The position numbers and the translations under genes were made by a program. Positions 47,945-56,144 of a DNA stretch of 64,000 bases are shown one piece after another. The notes under the pieces were generated by a model. That model had not been told where the DNA came from. It did no database searches and worked only from the letters and a program-made list of their open reading frames with translations. Source of the stretch: Myxococcus qinghaiensis (GTDB lineage Bacteria > Myxococcota > Myxococcia > Myxococcales > Myxococcaceae); assembly GCF_024198215.1 (NCBI RefSeq), contig NZ_JAKCFA010000012.1:186001-250000 (forward strand), given 5' to 3'. Position 1 is the first letter of the stretch, and the number at the start of each line of letters is the position of its first letter.

Positions 47945-49882
47945 TCAGCGCGCGGAGACGGGGCCCTTGCCCGCGCGGCGGAGGGTGCCGTCCTCGGAGA
48001 TGCGGGCGCCGGAGTCGGGGAAGTCCTCGGCGGTGAGGTCCTGCAGGAGCTTGATGACGGCGCCCTTCTCGTCGGGGACGGCGATGCCCTTGTCCACCTG
48101 CTTCGTGGCGAGGACGCGGCCGGCGGTGAAGTCACCCGCGCTGTTCAGCTCCACCTCCAGCACCATGCCGAGCCCCTGCGGGCCCTTGAGGTTGAAGCGG
48201 CCGTAGGTGGCGAAGTTGCCGAGCGAGTACGCGATGAGGCGGCCCTTGTAGAACTCCAGGCCGCGCACGACGTGGGGCCCGTGGCCGATGACGACGTGCG
48301 CGCCCGCGTCCACCACGGAGTGCGTGAAGGCGCGCAAGTCACCGCGGTCCTCGCCGAAGAACATCTCCCGACCGTTGGGGACGTGGAGCGCCTTGCCGCC
48401 CTCGGCGCCGCCGTGGAAGGAGACGATGACGATGTCGTGTTCGGCCGCCGCCGCGCGCACCAGCGCCGTGGCCGTGGCGGTGTTGTTGAGGTGGTTGCAG
48501 GAGGGCGACGTGTGGAAGGCCACCATGCCGATGCGCAGGCCGTTGCGGTCCACGGTGGCCACGGAGCCCGGGGGTCCGCTCCACGCGATGCCGAGCGCGT
48601 CGAGGGTGGCCTCCGTCTCGCGGCGGCACAGCTCGCCGAAGTCACCCGAGTGGTTGTTCGCGGTGGAGGCCAGGTCCACGCCCGCGTCCTTGAAGAACTG
48701 GCCGTAGGCGGTGGGCGAGCGGAACGCGTAGCAGTTGCCGGACGAGCGGCACTTGGTCGTCTTCCCGTTGTCGCAGAGGGGGCCCTCGACGTTCGCGAAC
48801 GTGACGTCCGCGTCCTGCATCAAGGGGAGCACTCCCGCAATCACGCTACCGCCGCCATCGGGTGGCAGGTTGCCTTCGGGGATGGTGGTGCCGAGCATCA
48901 TGTCGCCCACGGCGCGGATGCGCACCTTGGCGTCGGCGGGCGGGGGAGGACGGGTGCTGGGTTGCTGGGACTGGGAGAGCTTCGCCTGGAGGGCGGCCTG
49001 ACCTCGGGCCTGGGCGAGCGCGGTGTCCAAATCCGCGTGCTCGGGGTCGAGCTTCTGGACCTCGGTCCACTGCGTGAGCGACTCCGCCCACTGGCCTTCG
49101 ACGGAGTAGGCCCAGCCCAGCTCCCAGCGGCAGTCCACGCGAGTGGGCAGGGCCTTCACGCAGGCGGAGAGCTCGATGATGGCGGTGGCGGTGTCCTTCG
49201 CTTTGAGGGCCGCGAGGCCTCGGACATAGCGAGCCTCGGCTTCCTCGGGGGAGAGGACGAAGGTGGCGCCGGAGCCCAGTGCGAAGGCCGCGGCACGGAG
49301 GGCGCCCGCGCCGGCTCGGGCCGCCGCGTTGCCCAGGTCGGAGACGGTGCCCTGGGCGGGAGCGGGCTGCACGGTGGAAGGGGTGTCCGACGAAGAAGCC
49401 AGGGCCGGCTGAACCGTGGCGACGGGAGTGCCTCGAGCCAGCGCGGTGCCCGCGGCCTGCGTCCCCGTGCGAAGCGCGGTGGTGGCCACGGCGGAGGAAG
49501 ACTCGCTCGCGGCGGAGCGCACGGAACCAGCGCCCACGCTCAACATCGCGGAGGCCACGTTCGAGTGAGCGGTGCCCACCACGGCCTTCACGGAACCAGC
49601 TCCCGCGCGCAACATCACGGAGGCCACGCTCGGATGATCCGCGCCCAGCACGGCCAGCGCGGATCCATCTCCCGCGCGCTTCGCGGCGCTCACGACCGAG
49701 GACTCCGTACCCAGCGCGGAGCGCACGGACTGGGAGCCGGCCGAGGTCAGCAGCTCGGCGCTCTCGGTGACGGACGCTGTGGAGAACTTGTGGGAGGGAG
49801 CGGGCTCGCGCGCCGGGGAGGAACCCGGCGAGGTGGCGAGCGCCAGCAGGACGAAGGCGGACGGAAGCATGGGCCCGCGCAT
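47945..49882 (-). CDS. CapA-type (PGA_cap) phosphoesterase with Ala/Ser repeat region and TPRs
   Basis: 645 residues. A signal peptide (MLPSAFVLLALATSPGSSPA) is followed by about 170 residues of degenerate Ser/Ala/Val/Gly repeats (SVASVMLRAGAGSVKAV, NVASAMLSVGAGSVRSA), a TPR-like region (about 210-290: AEARYVRGLAALKAKDTATAI), and the CapA metallophosphatase domain from about 319 (RIRAVGDMMLGTT, STANNHSGDFG, VSFHGGAEGG, GHGPHVVRG, YSLGNF). CapA domains act in poly-gamma-glutamate export or related cell-surface steps. The start at 49882 has GGAG at 9 nt. Confidence 0.88.
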   Translation of the reverse strand: MRGPMLPSAFVLLALATSPGSSPAREPAPSHKFSTASVTESAELLTSAGSQSVRSALGTESSVVSAAKRAGDGSALAVLGADHPSVASVMLRAGAGSVKAVVGTAHSNVASAMLSVGAGSVRSAASESSSAVATTALRTGTQAAGTALARGTPVATVQPALASSSDTPSTVQPAPAQGTVSDLGNAAARAGAGALRAAAFALGSGATFVLSPEEAEARYVRGLAALKAKDTATAIIELSACVKALPTRVDCRWELGWAYSVEGQWAESLTQWTEVQKLDPEHADLDTALAQARGQAALQAKLSQSQQPSTRPPPPADAKVRIRAVGDMMLGTTIPEGNLPPDGGGSVIAGVLPLMQDADVTFANVEGPLCDNGKTTKCRSSGNCYAFRSPTAYGQFFKDAGVDLASTANNHSGDFGELCRRETEATLDALGIAWSGPPGSVATVDRNGLRIGMVAFHTSPSCNHLNNTATATALVRAAAAEHDIVIVSFHGGAEGGKALHVPNGREMFFGEDRGDLRAFTHSVVDAGAHVVIGHGPHVVRGLEFYKGRLIAYSLGNFATYGRFNLKGPQGLGMVLEVELNSAGDFTAGRVLATKQVDKGIAVPDEKGAVIKLLQDLTAEDFPDSGARISEDGTLRRAGKGPVSAR

Positions 49883-50017
49883 CTTATGAGGCTCCAGGCC
49901 CTCCAGGGACAGCCCACATGTGCCCGCCCCATCAGCAGGCGGGCAGGCGACACACACACTCAGGCCCCGACGCTGGCATGTGCGTCACCGGGCACCCCCA
50001 CTCCCCCTACGGGCCCC

Positions 50018-50524
50018 CTAGCCGAGCAGGTCCAGGAGCCAGGAACGACGCCGCTGGCGAGGCAGCAGCCTCAACCGACGCAGCTCCTTGCGCTTCACGC
50101 GCCCCTCCAGGGCGCTGTGCACCGACAGTTGCCCCGGTCCACGCAGCAGCAACCCGAGCGCGATGGCACACAGCGCGACGTTGAACTCGTACCCGCCCTT
50201 GGTGTTGTCGAAGCCCTTGGAGCCATGCACCTTCGCGATGGCGAAGGCCTGGGTGACGAGCACGGCCAGCGCGGCGGGTCGGGTGGCGAAGCCCAGGATG
50301 GCGCTCACGCCGGCGAGCACCTCCGTCACCCCCGTGGCCAGCACCAGGGGCCGGGCGGGAGTGAGCCCGAGCTGCTCGAAGAAGCCCGCGTGCTGCTCGG
50401 TGCCTTCCTTGCGCAGCTTGGCCAGCCCATGGACCACCATCGTCGAGCCCAGTGACAGGCGTGGAGGCAGCAAGGCCGCTGCCTTGAGGATGTCGGGTTG
50501 CTCGGTCAGCATCACCGCGTTCAT
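50018..50524 (-). CDS. DoxX family membrane protein
   Basis: 168 residues. The four-helix DoxX fold is visible: a first helix region LSLGSTMVVHGLAKLRKEG, then PLVLATGVTEVLAGVSAILGF, PAALAVLVTQAFAIAKVHG, and FNVALCAIALGLLLRGPG. A basic tail (RVKRKELRRLRLLPRQRRR) is unusual. DoxX proteins often join thiol/redox systems, but the role is unknown here. The start at 50524 has AAGGAG at 8 nt. Confidence 0.88.
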   Translation of the reverse strand: MNAVMLTEQPDILKAAALLPPRLSLGSTMVVHGLAKLRKEGTEQHAGFFEQLGLTPARPLVLATGVTEVLAGVSAILGFATRPAALAVLVTQAFAIAKVHGSKGFDNTKGGYEFNVALCAIALGLLLRGPGQLSVHSALEGRVKRKELRRLRLLPRQRRRSWLLDLLG

Positions 50525-50729
50525 GCCCTGTTCTCCTTGCTGGGGGGCCATGCATGGGCCCATCCGGGAAACCTGGGTACGTTGGGAACGGACTGGCCGA
50601 GTCGCACGCGCGGCCACATCCTCCTCCCTCGGTGACCAGGCGGGCTCACGGCCGCTCCACTCGACGCCTCACGGGTGGAGAGCCAGGCGGCTCGACCCGG
50701 AGCACGGCCGGCGCCAGACTGGTCCCTCC

Positions 50730-51689
50730 ATGGCCCTCCGCGACGTGTTCCTGTCCCTGGCGTTGTCGCTGTCCGCCCCGGCCTTCGCGCAAGAAGGCGT
50801 CACCGTCAGCGTGCGCTGTACGGAGACGTGCACGGTGGTCTTCGACGGGAAGCGAGGGCGTCGAGTCAACGAGGCCCTCTGGGAGTTCCAGGGCATCACC
50901 CCGGGAGCCCGTCGGGTGGAGGCCACGGGAGTGCTCGGTCGCCCCCTGGCGAGCGGCTTCGCGGACATCCCCGACACGGCCCTGGCGACCGTCTACCTCG
51001 TCAGCAACCAGCGCATCGTCGTGCGCAAGGAGAGCACCACGTCACCCGGCACTCCCGAGTGGGTGGAGGGAACCGCGCGAGTCGCGCCTGGAGGCACCGA
51101 GAAGACCCCGAGCCCTCCCCCACCGCCACCGTCCACCGCGAAGAGCGTGGCCCTCGTGCGCTGCCTGGAGGCCTGCACGGTGATGCTCGACGAGCGCAGG
51201 GGAACACGGCGAGACGAACGGACCTGGGAGTTCCGGGACGTGGAGCCCGGCAAGCGCCGCGTGGAGGGCACCGCGGACCTGCTCAACCGGAAGCTCTTCG
51301 CCAGCTACGTCGACGTGCCCGCGGGCACGGAGGCCACCTACCAGGGTGACTCGAAGGGCCGGGTCATCCTCACGAAGCACAGAGCACTCGCGGACGTCGA
51401 GGAGGCGCGCACGCAAGCGGGACTCGCGGATGCATCGCGGCTCCATGTCCGCTGCCTCAAGTCCTGCGACGTGACGCTGGACGGTGCACGCAAGGGTGAA
51501 GAAGGAGGCTCGGGTGGACTCATCCAGGACGTGAAGCCAGGGCGGCGCGAGCTCGCGGTGACGTTCACCCTGGGCAAGCAGCAGCGCCGCATGACACTCG
51601 ACGTGCCCTCGCGCAGCGAGGTGTTCATCACCGCGTCCGAGGGTGGCGGCCTCCAGGTGACGAACACGAAGCGCCTGGGCGCCGAGTAG
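50730..51689 (+). CDS. secreted protein with three CX3C PEGA-like repeats
   Basis: 319 residues with a signal peptide (VFLSLALSLSAPAFAQ). Three related modules each begin with a CX3C pair: RCTETCTVVFDGKRG (about 28), RCLEACTVMLDERRG (about 146) and RCLKSCDVTLDGARKG (about 240), each followed by a GxRxVE strand pair, in the style of PEGA domains. The cysteine pairs probably form disulfides in the periplasm. A Pro-rich spacer (SPPPPPPS) separates modules one and two. I do not recognise a named family. Confidence 0.7.
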   Translation: MALRDVFLSLALSLSAPAFAQEGVTVSVRCTETCTVVFDGKRGRRVNEALWEFQGITPGARRVEATGVLGRPLASGFADIPDTALATVYLVSNQRIVVRKESTTSPGTPEWVEGTARVAPGGTEKTPSPPPPPPSTAKSVALVRCLEACTVMLDERRGTRRDERTWEFRDVEPGKRRVEGTADLLNRKLFASYVDVPAGTEATYQGDSKGRVILTKHRALADVEEARTQAGLADASRLHVRCLKSCDVTLDGARKGEEGGSGGLIQDVKPGRRELAVTFTLGKQQRRMTLDVPSRSEVFITASEGGGLQVTNTKRLGAE

Positions 51690-51751
51690 CCGCGTCACCT
51701 GTCCGAGCCACCAGGCGCGCTTCGCCGCGTGACGCGGAAATCTCGATTGCC

Positions 51752-51781
51752 GACATGACGATATTCAAATATCGTCATGTC
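51752..51781. promoter_or_regulatory. 30-bp perfect operator palindrome of the ars operon
   Basis: Two 14-bp arms, GACATGACGATATT and its exact complement, surround CA. The palindrome ends 3 bp before the arsR start codon at 51785. AT-rich centres of this type (ATATTCAAATAT) are known ArsR-family operators. It must overlap the promoter, because no room is left for a normal leader. Confidence 0.85.
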
Positions 51782-51784
51782 ATC

Positions 51785-52150
51785 ATGTCTGTCACCGCCT
51801 CGACTCTCGAAGTCCGTCCCCTGAGTCGGACCCTCAAGGCGCTGGGCGATGAGACGCGCCTGCGCATCATCGCGCTCCTGTCGCATTCGGAGCTGTGCGT
51901 CTGTCACCTCGAGCGCGCGCTCGACCTCCCTCAGTCCAACACCTCGCGGCAGCTCGCCGTCCTCAAGGCCGCGGGCCTCGTCGAGTCACGACGGGAAGGA
52001 AGCTGGGTGTACTACCGGCTCTCCCCTCAGTTGGATGCGCTGTGTGACTCCCAGGTGAAGGCCCTCGTCGCGGCCTTCGCTTCACGCGATGCGATTCGCC
52101 GTGAAGTGGCGCGACTCCTCAAGGCGTGTGGCCCCGATGCATGCACCTGA
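51785..52150 (+). CDS. arsR: arsenic-responsive repressor ArsR
   Basis: 121 residues of the SmtB/ArsR winged-helix family. It has LGDETRLRIIALLSHSELCVCHL with the ELCVC arsenite-binding cysteines, then LPQSNTSRQLAVLKAAGLVESRREGSWVYYRL. It represses its operon until arsenite binds. The start at 51785 is chosen because the upstream ATG (51755) lies inside the operator; no Shine-Dalgarno precedes 51785, so the mRNA may be leaderless. It is the first gene of arsR-acr3-arsC-arsN2. Confidence 0.94.
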   Translation: MSVTASTLEVRPLSRTLKALGDETRLRIIALLSHSELCVCHLERALDLPQSNTSRQLAVLKAAGLVESRREGSWVYYRLSPQLDALCDSQVKALVAAFASRDAIRREVARLLKACGPDACT

Positions 52151-52157
52151 GGCCCCC

Positions 52158-53228
52158 ATGAACTCGTTGACGGTCCCTGTCGGTATCGCCAGGAAGCTCT
52201 CCCTGCTCGACCGGCTGCTGCCCGTGTGGATTGTCGTGGCCATGGCGCTGGGCATCGGCCTGGGCCGAGCGTTCCCGGACCTGGGCACACGGCTCGACAC
52301 GGTGAAGCTGGACACCGTCTCACTGCCCATCGCGCTGGGACTGCTGTGGATGATGTACCCGGTGCTGGCGAAGGTGCGCTACGGCGAGCTCGGGCAACTG
52401 AAGACGCGAGGCAAGCTCTTCGCCACCTCGCTGGTGCTCAACTGGGTCGTGGGCCCCGTGCTGATGTTCGCCCTGGCGTGGTTGTTCCTTCCGGACCTGC
52501 CCCACTATCGCAACGGCCTCATCCTCATCGGACTGGCTCGCTGCATCGCCATGGTCCTCATCTGGAACATGCTCGCCTGTGGAAGCAACGAGGTGGCCGC
52601 CGTCCTGGTGGCGCTCAACTCGGTGTTCCAGATTCTCTTCTACTCGGTGCTCGGATGGCTCTTCCTCACCGTCATCCCGGGGTGGTTCGGCCAGACGGGA
52701 GCGGTGTTCGACGTGTCGATGTGGAGCATCGCCCGGAGCGTGCTCATCTTCCTCGGGGTACCTCTCATCGCGGGTGCGCTGACTCGCGGCGTCCTCACGA
52801 AGTGGAAGGGCGAGGCGTGGTACGAGCAGCGCTTCCTCCCGCGCCTGGGACCCACCGCGCTGCTGGGGCTGCTGTACACCATCGTCCTCATGTTCGCGAT
52901 GCAGGGCGAGAAGATGACGCGCCTTCCCCTGGACGTCGTTCGCATCTCCCTGCCGCTGCTCGTCTACTTCGCCATCATGTTCACGAGCGCCTTCTTCCTC
53001 TCGCGAAAGCTGGGCTTCAACTACGAGGAGACGGCCTCGCTCTCCTTCACCGCCGCGGGCAACAACTTCGAGCTGGCCATCGCCGTCGCGGTGGGTGTCT
53101 TCGGCATGGCCTCGGGCGAAGCGCTCGCGGGCGTGGTGGGGCCCTTGATTGAAGTGCCCGCGCTCATCGCCCTCGTCTATCTGTCGCTGTGGCTGCGGCG
53201 CAGACTCTTTCCGGAGGCCTCGACATGA
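52158..53228 (+). CDS. acr3: arsenite efflux permease Acr3
   Basis: 356 residues, about ten membrane helices. Signature parts are WIVVAMALGIGLGRAFPDLG, the NMLACGSNEVAAVLVALNSVFQI segment with the essential cysteine, and the later SLSFTAAGNNFELAIAVAVGVFG. It moves arsenite out using the proton motive force. It lies 7 bp after arsR and overlaps arsC by four bases (ATGA). Confidence 0.96.
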   Translation: MNSLTVPVGIARKLSLLDRLLPVWIVVAMALGIGLGRAFPDLGTRLDTVKLDTVSLPIALGLLWMMYPVLAKVRYGELGQLKTRGKLFATSLVLNWVVGPVLMFALAWLFLPDLPHYRNGLILIGLARCIAMVLIWNMLACGSNEVAAVLVALNSVFQILFYSVLGWLFLTVIPGWFGQTGAVFDVSMWSIARSVLIFLGVPLIAGALTRGVLTKWKGEAWYEQRFLPRLGPTALLGLLYTIVLMFAMQGEKMTRLPLDVVRISLPLLVYFAIMFTSAFFLSRKLGFNYEETASLSFTAAGNNFELAIAVAVGVFGMASGEALAGVVGPLIEVPALIALVYLSLWLRRRLFPEAST

Positions 53229-53626
53229 ACCTCGTCATCTTCGCCTGTATCCACAACGCGGGGCGCTCGCAGATGGCGGCGGCCTTCTTCAATGCGATGG
53301 CGGACCCCACCAAGGCACGGGCCCTGTCGGCGGGAACGAACCCAGGAACGCAGGTCCATCCCGAGGTGCGCGCCGCCATGGCGGAGGTGGGCATCGACCT
53401 GTCGACGGCTCGGCCCCAGCTTCTCACGGACGCGCTGGCGCAAGACGCCCAATGGCTCATCACCATGGGGTGTGGCGATGCGTGTCCTGTCGTCCCCGGG
53501 TTGAAGCGAGGCGACTGGCCCCTGGAGGACCCCAAGGGCAAGCCCGTCGAGCGGGTGCGCGAGATTCGGGACGAAGTCCGTGCCCGTGTGGTCGACTTCC
53601 TGTCCCGAGAGGAGTGGTCACGATGA
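53225..53626 (+). CDS. arsC: arsenate reductase ArsC (low-molecular-weight phosphatase type)
   Basis: 133 residues with the CX5R active site at the N-terminus (ACIHNAGRSQMAAAFF; Cys8, Arg14) and the later LITMGCGDACP and GDWPLEDPKGK that hold the other redox cysteine and the catalytic Asp. It reduces arsenate to arsenite for export by Acr3. It overlaps both neighbours by four bases. Confidence 0.94.
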   Translation: MNLVIFACIHNAGRSQMAAAFFNAMADPTKARALSAGTNPGTQVHPEVRAAMAEVGIDLSTARPQLLTDALAQDAQWLITMGCGDACPVVPGLKRGDWPLEDPKGKPVERVREIRDEVRARVVDFLSREEWSR

Positions 53627-54066
53627 CTGTCACGCTGCGGCCTGCCCGACCCGAGGACCTGGGCCCTGTCGAAGCCCTGTTGAGCTCGGCGGGACTTCCA
53701 CTCCAGGGAGTCGCACGGCACCTGCTTGGGTTCCTTGTCGCTGAACACGAGGGCGCCATCGTCGGGGCCGCCGGTCTCGAGGTGTACGCCACCGGCGCCT
53801 TGCTCCGCTTCGTCGTCGCCCCCGCGCGGAAGGGACAAGGGCTGGGCGCGGAGTTGATTCACCGGCTGGTCCAGAAGGCGGAGGCAGAGGGACTGGGCGC
53901 GGTGTTCCTGCTCACCACGACGGCGGAGGACTACTTCCCGCGCTTCGGGTTCACTCGCATCGAGCGAGCCAACCTCCCTCCCGAGTTCCAGGCTTCCGAA
54001 GAGCTTCGAGGCGCGTGTCCCGCCAGCGCCGTGGTGATGCGCCGCACCGCGCCTCCGGTCGGGTAG
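53623..54066 (+). CDS. arsN2: ArsN2-like GNAT acetyltransferase
   Basis: 147 residues of the GNAT fold: LRPARPEDLGPVEALLSSAGLP, then LLRFVVAPARKGQGLGAELI (acetyl-CoA motif QGLG), and LLTTTAEDYFPRFGFTRIER. ArsN2 proteins are common in ars operons and are thought to give resistance to organic arsenicals. The ATGA overlap with arsC and GAGGAG at 8 nt show coupled translation. Confidence 0.88.
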   Translation: MTVTLRPARPEDLGPVEALLSSAGLPLQGVARHLLGFLVAEHEGAIVGAAGLEVYATGALLRFVVAPARKGQGLGAELIHRLVQKAEAEGLGAVFLLTTTAEDYFPRFGFTRIERANLPPEFQASEELRGACPASAVVMRRTAPPVG

Positions 54067-54070
54067 CCGC

Positions 54071-54886
54071 TCAGTCGCTCTCGCTCGGAGGCAGGGCCTG
54101 CTCCGCGAGGGGCGGGTCCATCAGCGCGGCGACCTCGGGCGAGTAGCCTCCAGGCCCGTCGCCATGGACGACGAGCGGCGGGCGCACGGTGAGGCCCCTG
54201 TCCCTGTCACGCAGGGCCTGCACGAGAAACCGTGTCGCGGGAGCATCCACGCGCGAGTGCACGAAGCGCAGGACGCGAGGATGCAGCTTCGCCTGGGCCA
54301 GCCACCCGAGCACCTCGGCCGCGCGCGCCGCGGGATACACCAGGCTCACCAGTCCCCCGGGAGCGAGCGCGTAGCGCGCAGCCGTGATGACGGCCTGGGC
54401 ATCACAGGCCACCTCCGACTTGGAGATGGCGCGCTCGTCATCCGGGCTGCGCACTCCCGCGTCGGCGACTCGAAATGGAGGGTTCGACACGACATGGCCG
54501 TAGGCTCCACCGGAGACGAACTCCCGGATGCGACACAGGTCTCCGAGCACCGGCCGAACCCGGGCCTCACAGGCGTTGAGCGCCACGGCGCGAGTGAGCC
54601 GAGCGAACACCGCGGGCTGGAGTTCCAGCGCATCCACGGGCCCCAGGCCGAATTGTTTCACCAGGAGCAATGACACCACACCGCTGCCCGCGCCCAGCTC
54701 CAGGACAGGACTCGCCGGGCCCGTGGTGGACTCGGTGGCCGCGAAGTGCGCGAGCAGCACGGCATCCAGCGTGAACCGGTAGCCATTGCGTCGCTGAAAC
54801 ACGCGCACGCCCGCCGTGCCGATGGAGTCGAGCGTCTCGTCCGGACCGGGCTGGAGGTGGGAGGGTGTCACGGGGGATTCCAGCAT
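54071..54886 (-). CDS. TrmN6-like tRNA (adenine37-N6)-methyltransferase
   Basis: 271 residues of the class I methyltransferase fold: a beta-hairpin start (GVRVFQRRNGYRFTLDAVLLAHF), SAM site VLELGAGSGVVSLLL, and the adenine-N6 motif NPPF. It most resembles YfiC/TrmN6, which methylates A37 of a valine tRNA, but other small-molecule or rRNA substrates are possible. The start is uncertain (54886 or GTG 54940), as neither has a clear ribosome site. It ends five bases after arsN2, convergent. Confidence 0.85.
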   Translation of the reverse strand: MLESPVTPSHLQPGPDETLDSIGTAGVRVFQRRNGYRFTLDAVLLAHFAATESTTGPASPVLELGAGSGVVSLLLVKQFGLGPVDALELQPAVFARLTRAVALNACEARVRPVLGDLCRIREFVSGGAYGHVVSNPPFRVADAGVRSPDDERAISKSEVACDAQAVITAARYALAPGGLVSLVYPAARAAEVLGWLAQAKLHPRVLRFVHSRVDAPATRFLVQALRDRDRGLTVRPPLVVHGDGPGGYSPEVAALMDPPLAEQALPPSESD

Positions 54887-54969
54887 GCTTGCATCCGCGT
54901 CGCACACGCGTCCACTCGGGTGGCCCTGCCGTCCTGTCACGCGCTCACGGGGACTGATAGAGATGAAAC

Positions 54970-56034
54970 ATGGGGCACCCGTCCACCGAGAACCGCACCC
55001 CCTTCATCTTCGAGCCCCTGTTCCTCACCGATGAGGTGCTGCGTCCCCTCTTCGTGCCCGTGGTGAAGGCCACGTTCGACTTGAAGCCTCGCGGCGCGCC
55101 GGTGCTCGCGGAGGAGCAGGCGCCCCTGATGGTTGCGGGTGAGCGCTGGGACGGAGAAGAGACGTCCAGCCCGCGCCTGGAGCCCGAAGGCGCGTTCACC
55201 AAGGTCGGCACGGACGTGGTGCTGCTGGGACACGCGCATGCGCCCAAGATGGGGACGCGCGAGCTGCTCGCGGAGCTGCATGTCGGGCCCATCCACAAGC
55301 AGGTGCGCGTGGTGGGAGACAGGACGTGGTTCAAGAGCCTGGGGGGTATCGGCATCACCCAGCCGCTCGCCTTCGAGCGCATCCCCCTGCGGTACGAGCG
55401 GTCCTTCGGGGGTTGGGACAAGAGCGGGCAGGACGCCGCGAAGCACACGTTCGAGCCTCGCAACCCGCTGGGCACGGGCTTCCGCGCCAGGGGGAGTCGA
55501 TTCGAGGAAGGGCTGCGGCTGCCCAATCTGGAGTCGCCCGGTGAGTTGTTGAAGACATGGGGCCAGTGCCCGACGCCCATGGGGTTCGGCTTCATCGAGC
55601 CGCACTGGCAACCGCGAGCGTCCTACGCGGGGACGTACGACGACGCGTGGCGCAAGTCGCGCAGCCCGTTGTTGCCGAAGGACTTCGACCGGCGCTTCCT
55701 GAATGGCGCGCCCAAGGACCAGCTCGTCACGGAGTACCTGCGAGGTGGTGAGTCCGTGTTGCTAGGGAACGTGACGCCCGGAGGGGTGATGGGCTTCAAG
55801 CTGCCCGCGCTGACACCGCCACGAGTGCTGGCCCCGCGAGCACGAAACCTGGACGACGCGGACCTGGAGCTGAAGCTGGACACGGTCGTCATCGACACGG
55901 ATGCGATGAAGCTGTTCCTCGTGTGGCGAGGCACGTTCGCCTTGCAGCGCGAGCCGACGGAGCTGCGCTCCATCCAGGTGACGTGTGATGGCGCGGAGGG
56001 GCTCGTTCCCGGGCAACCCGTCGGGACTGGGTGA
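54970..56034 (+). CDS. DUF2169 family protein (T6SS effector adaptor/chaperone type)
   Basis: 354 residues. The family traits are VKATFDLK near residue 33, VGTDVVLLGHAHAP, RTWFKSLGGIGIT, RYERSFGG, NPLGTGF and a late GETPGGVMGF-like stretch. DUF2169 proteins are found in type VI secretion loci and are thought to load effectors onto VgrG. The two neighbours needed for such a role, a PAAR-like protein and a candidate toxin, are both within 7 kb. The last residues appear again, decayed, just downstream. Confidence 0.88.
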   Translation: MGHPSTENRTPFIFEPLFLTDEVLRPLFVPVVKATFDLKPRGAPVLAEEQAPLMVAGERWDGEETSSPRLEPEGAFTKVGTDVVLLGHAHAPKMGTRELLAELHVGPIHKQVRVVGDRTWFKSLGGIGITQPLAFERIPLRYERSFGGWDKSGQDAAKHTFEPRNPLGTGFRARGSRFEEGLRLPNLESPGELLKTWGQCPTPMGFGFIEPHWQPRASYAGTYDDAWRKSRSPLLPKDFDRRFLNGAPKDQLVTEYLRGGESVLLGNVTPGGVMGFKLPALTPPRVLAPRARNLDDADLELKLDTVVIDTDAMKLFLVWRGTFALQREPTELRSIQVTCDGAEGLVPGQPVGTG

Positions 56035-56082
56035 CGTCCGAGGGCGAGGAGAGACTCACTCGCAGACAGTCTCTTGGGCTGG

Positions 56083-56136
56083 GTGACGTGCGACGACGCG
56101 GCACGGTTCGTCCCCATGCAACCCATCGCCAAAGGT
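56083..56136 (+). pseudogene. fossil copy of the DUF2169 gene's 3' end
   Basis: In the gap after the DUF2169 gene, the frame at 56083 reads VTCDDAARFVPMQPIAKG, closely matching the gene's own terminus VTCDGAEGLVPGQPVGTG. No upstream homology is evident. It looks like the remnant of a tandem duplication that has been mostly deleted. Confidence 0.5.
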
Positions 56137-56144
56137 GACGCTGG

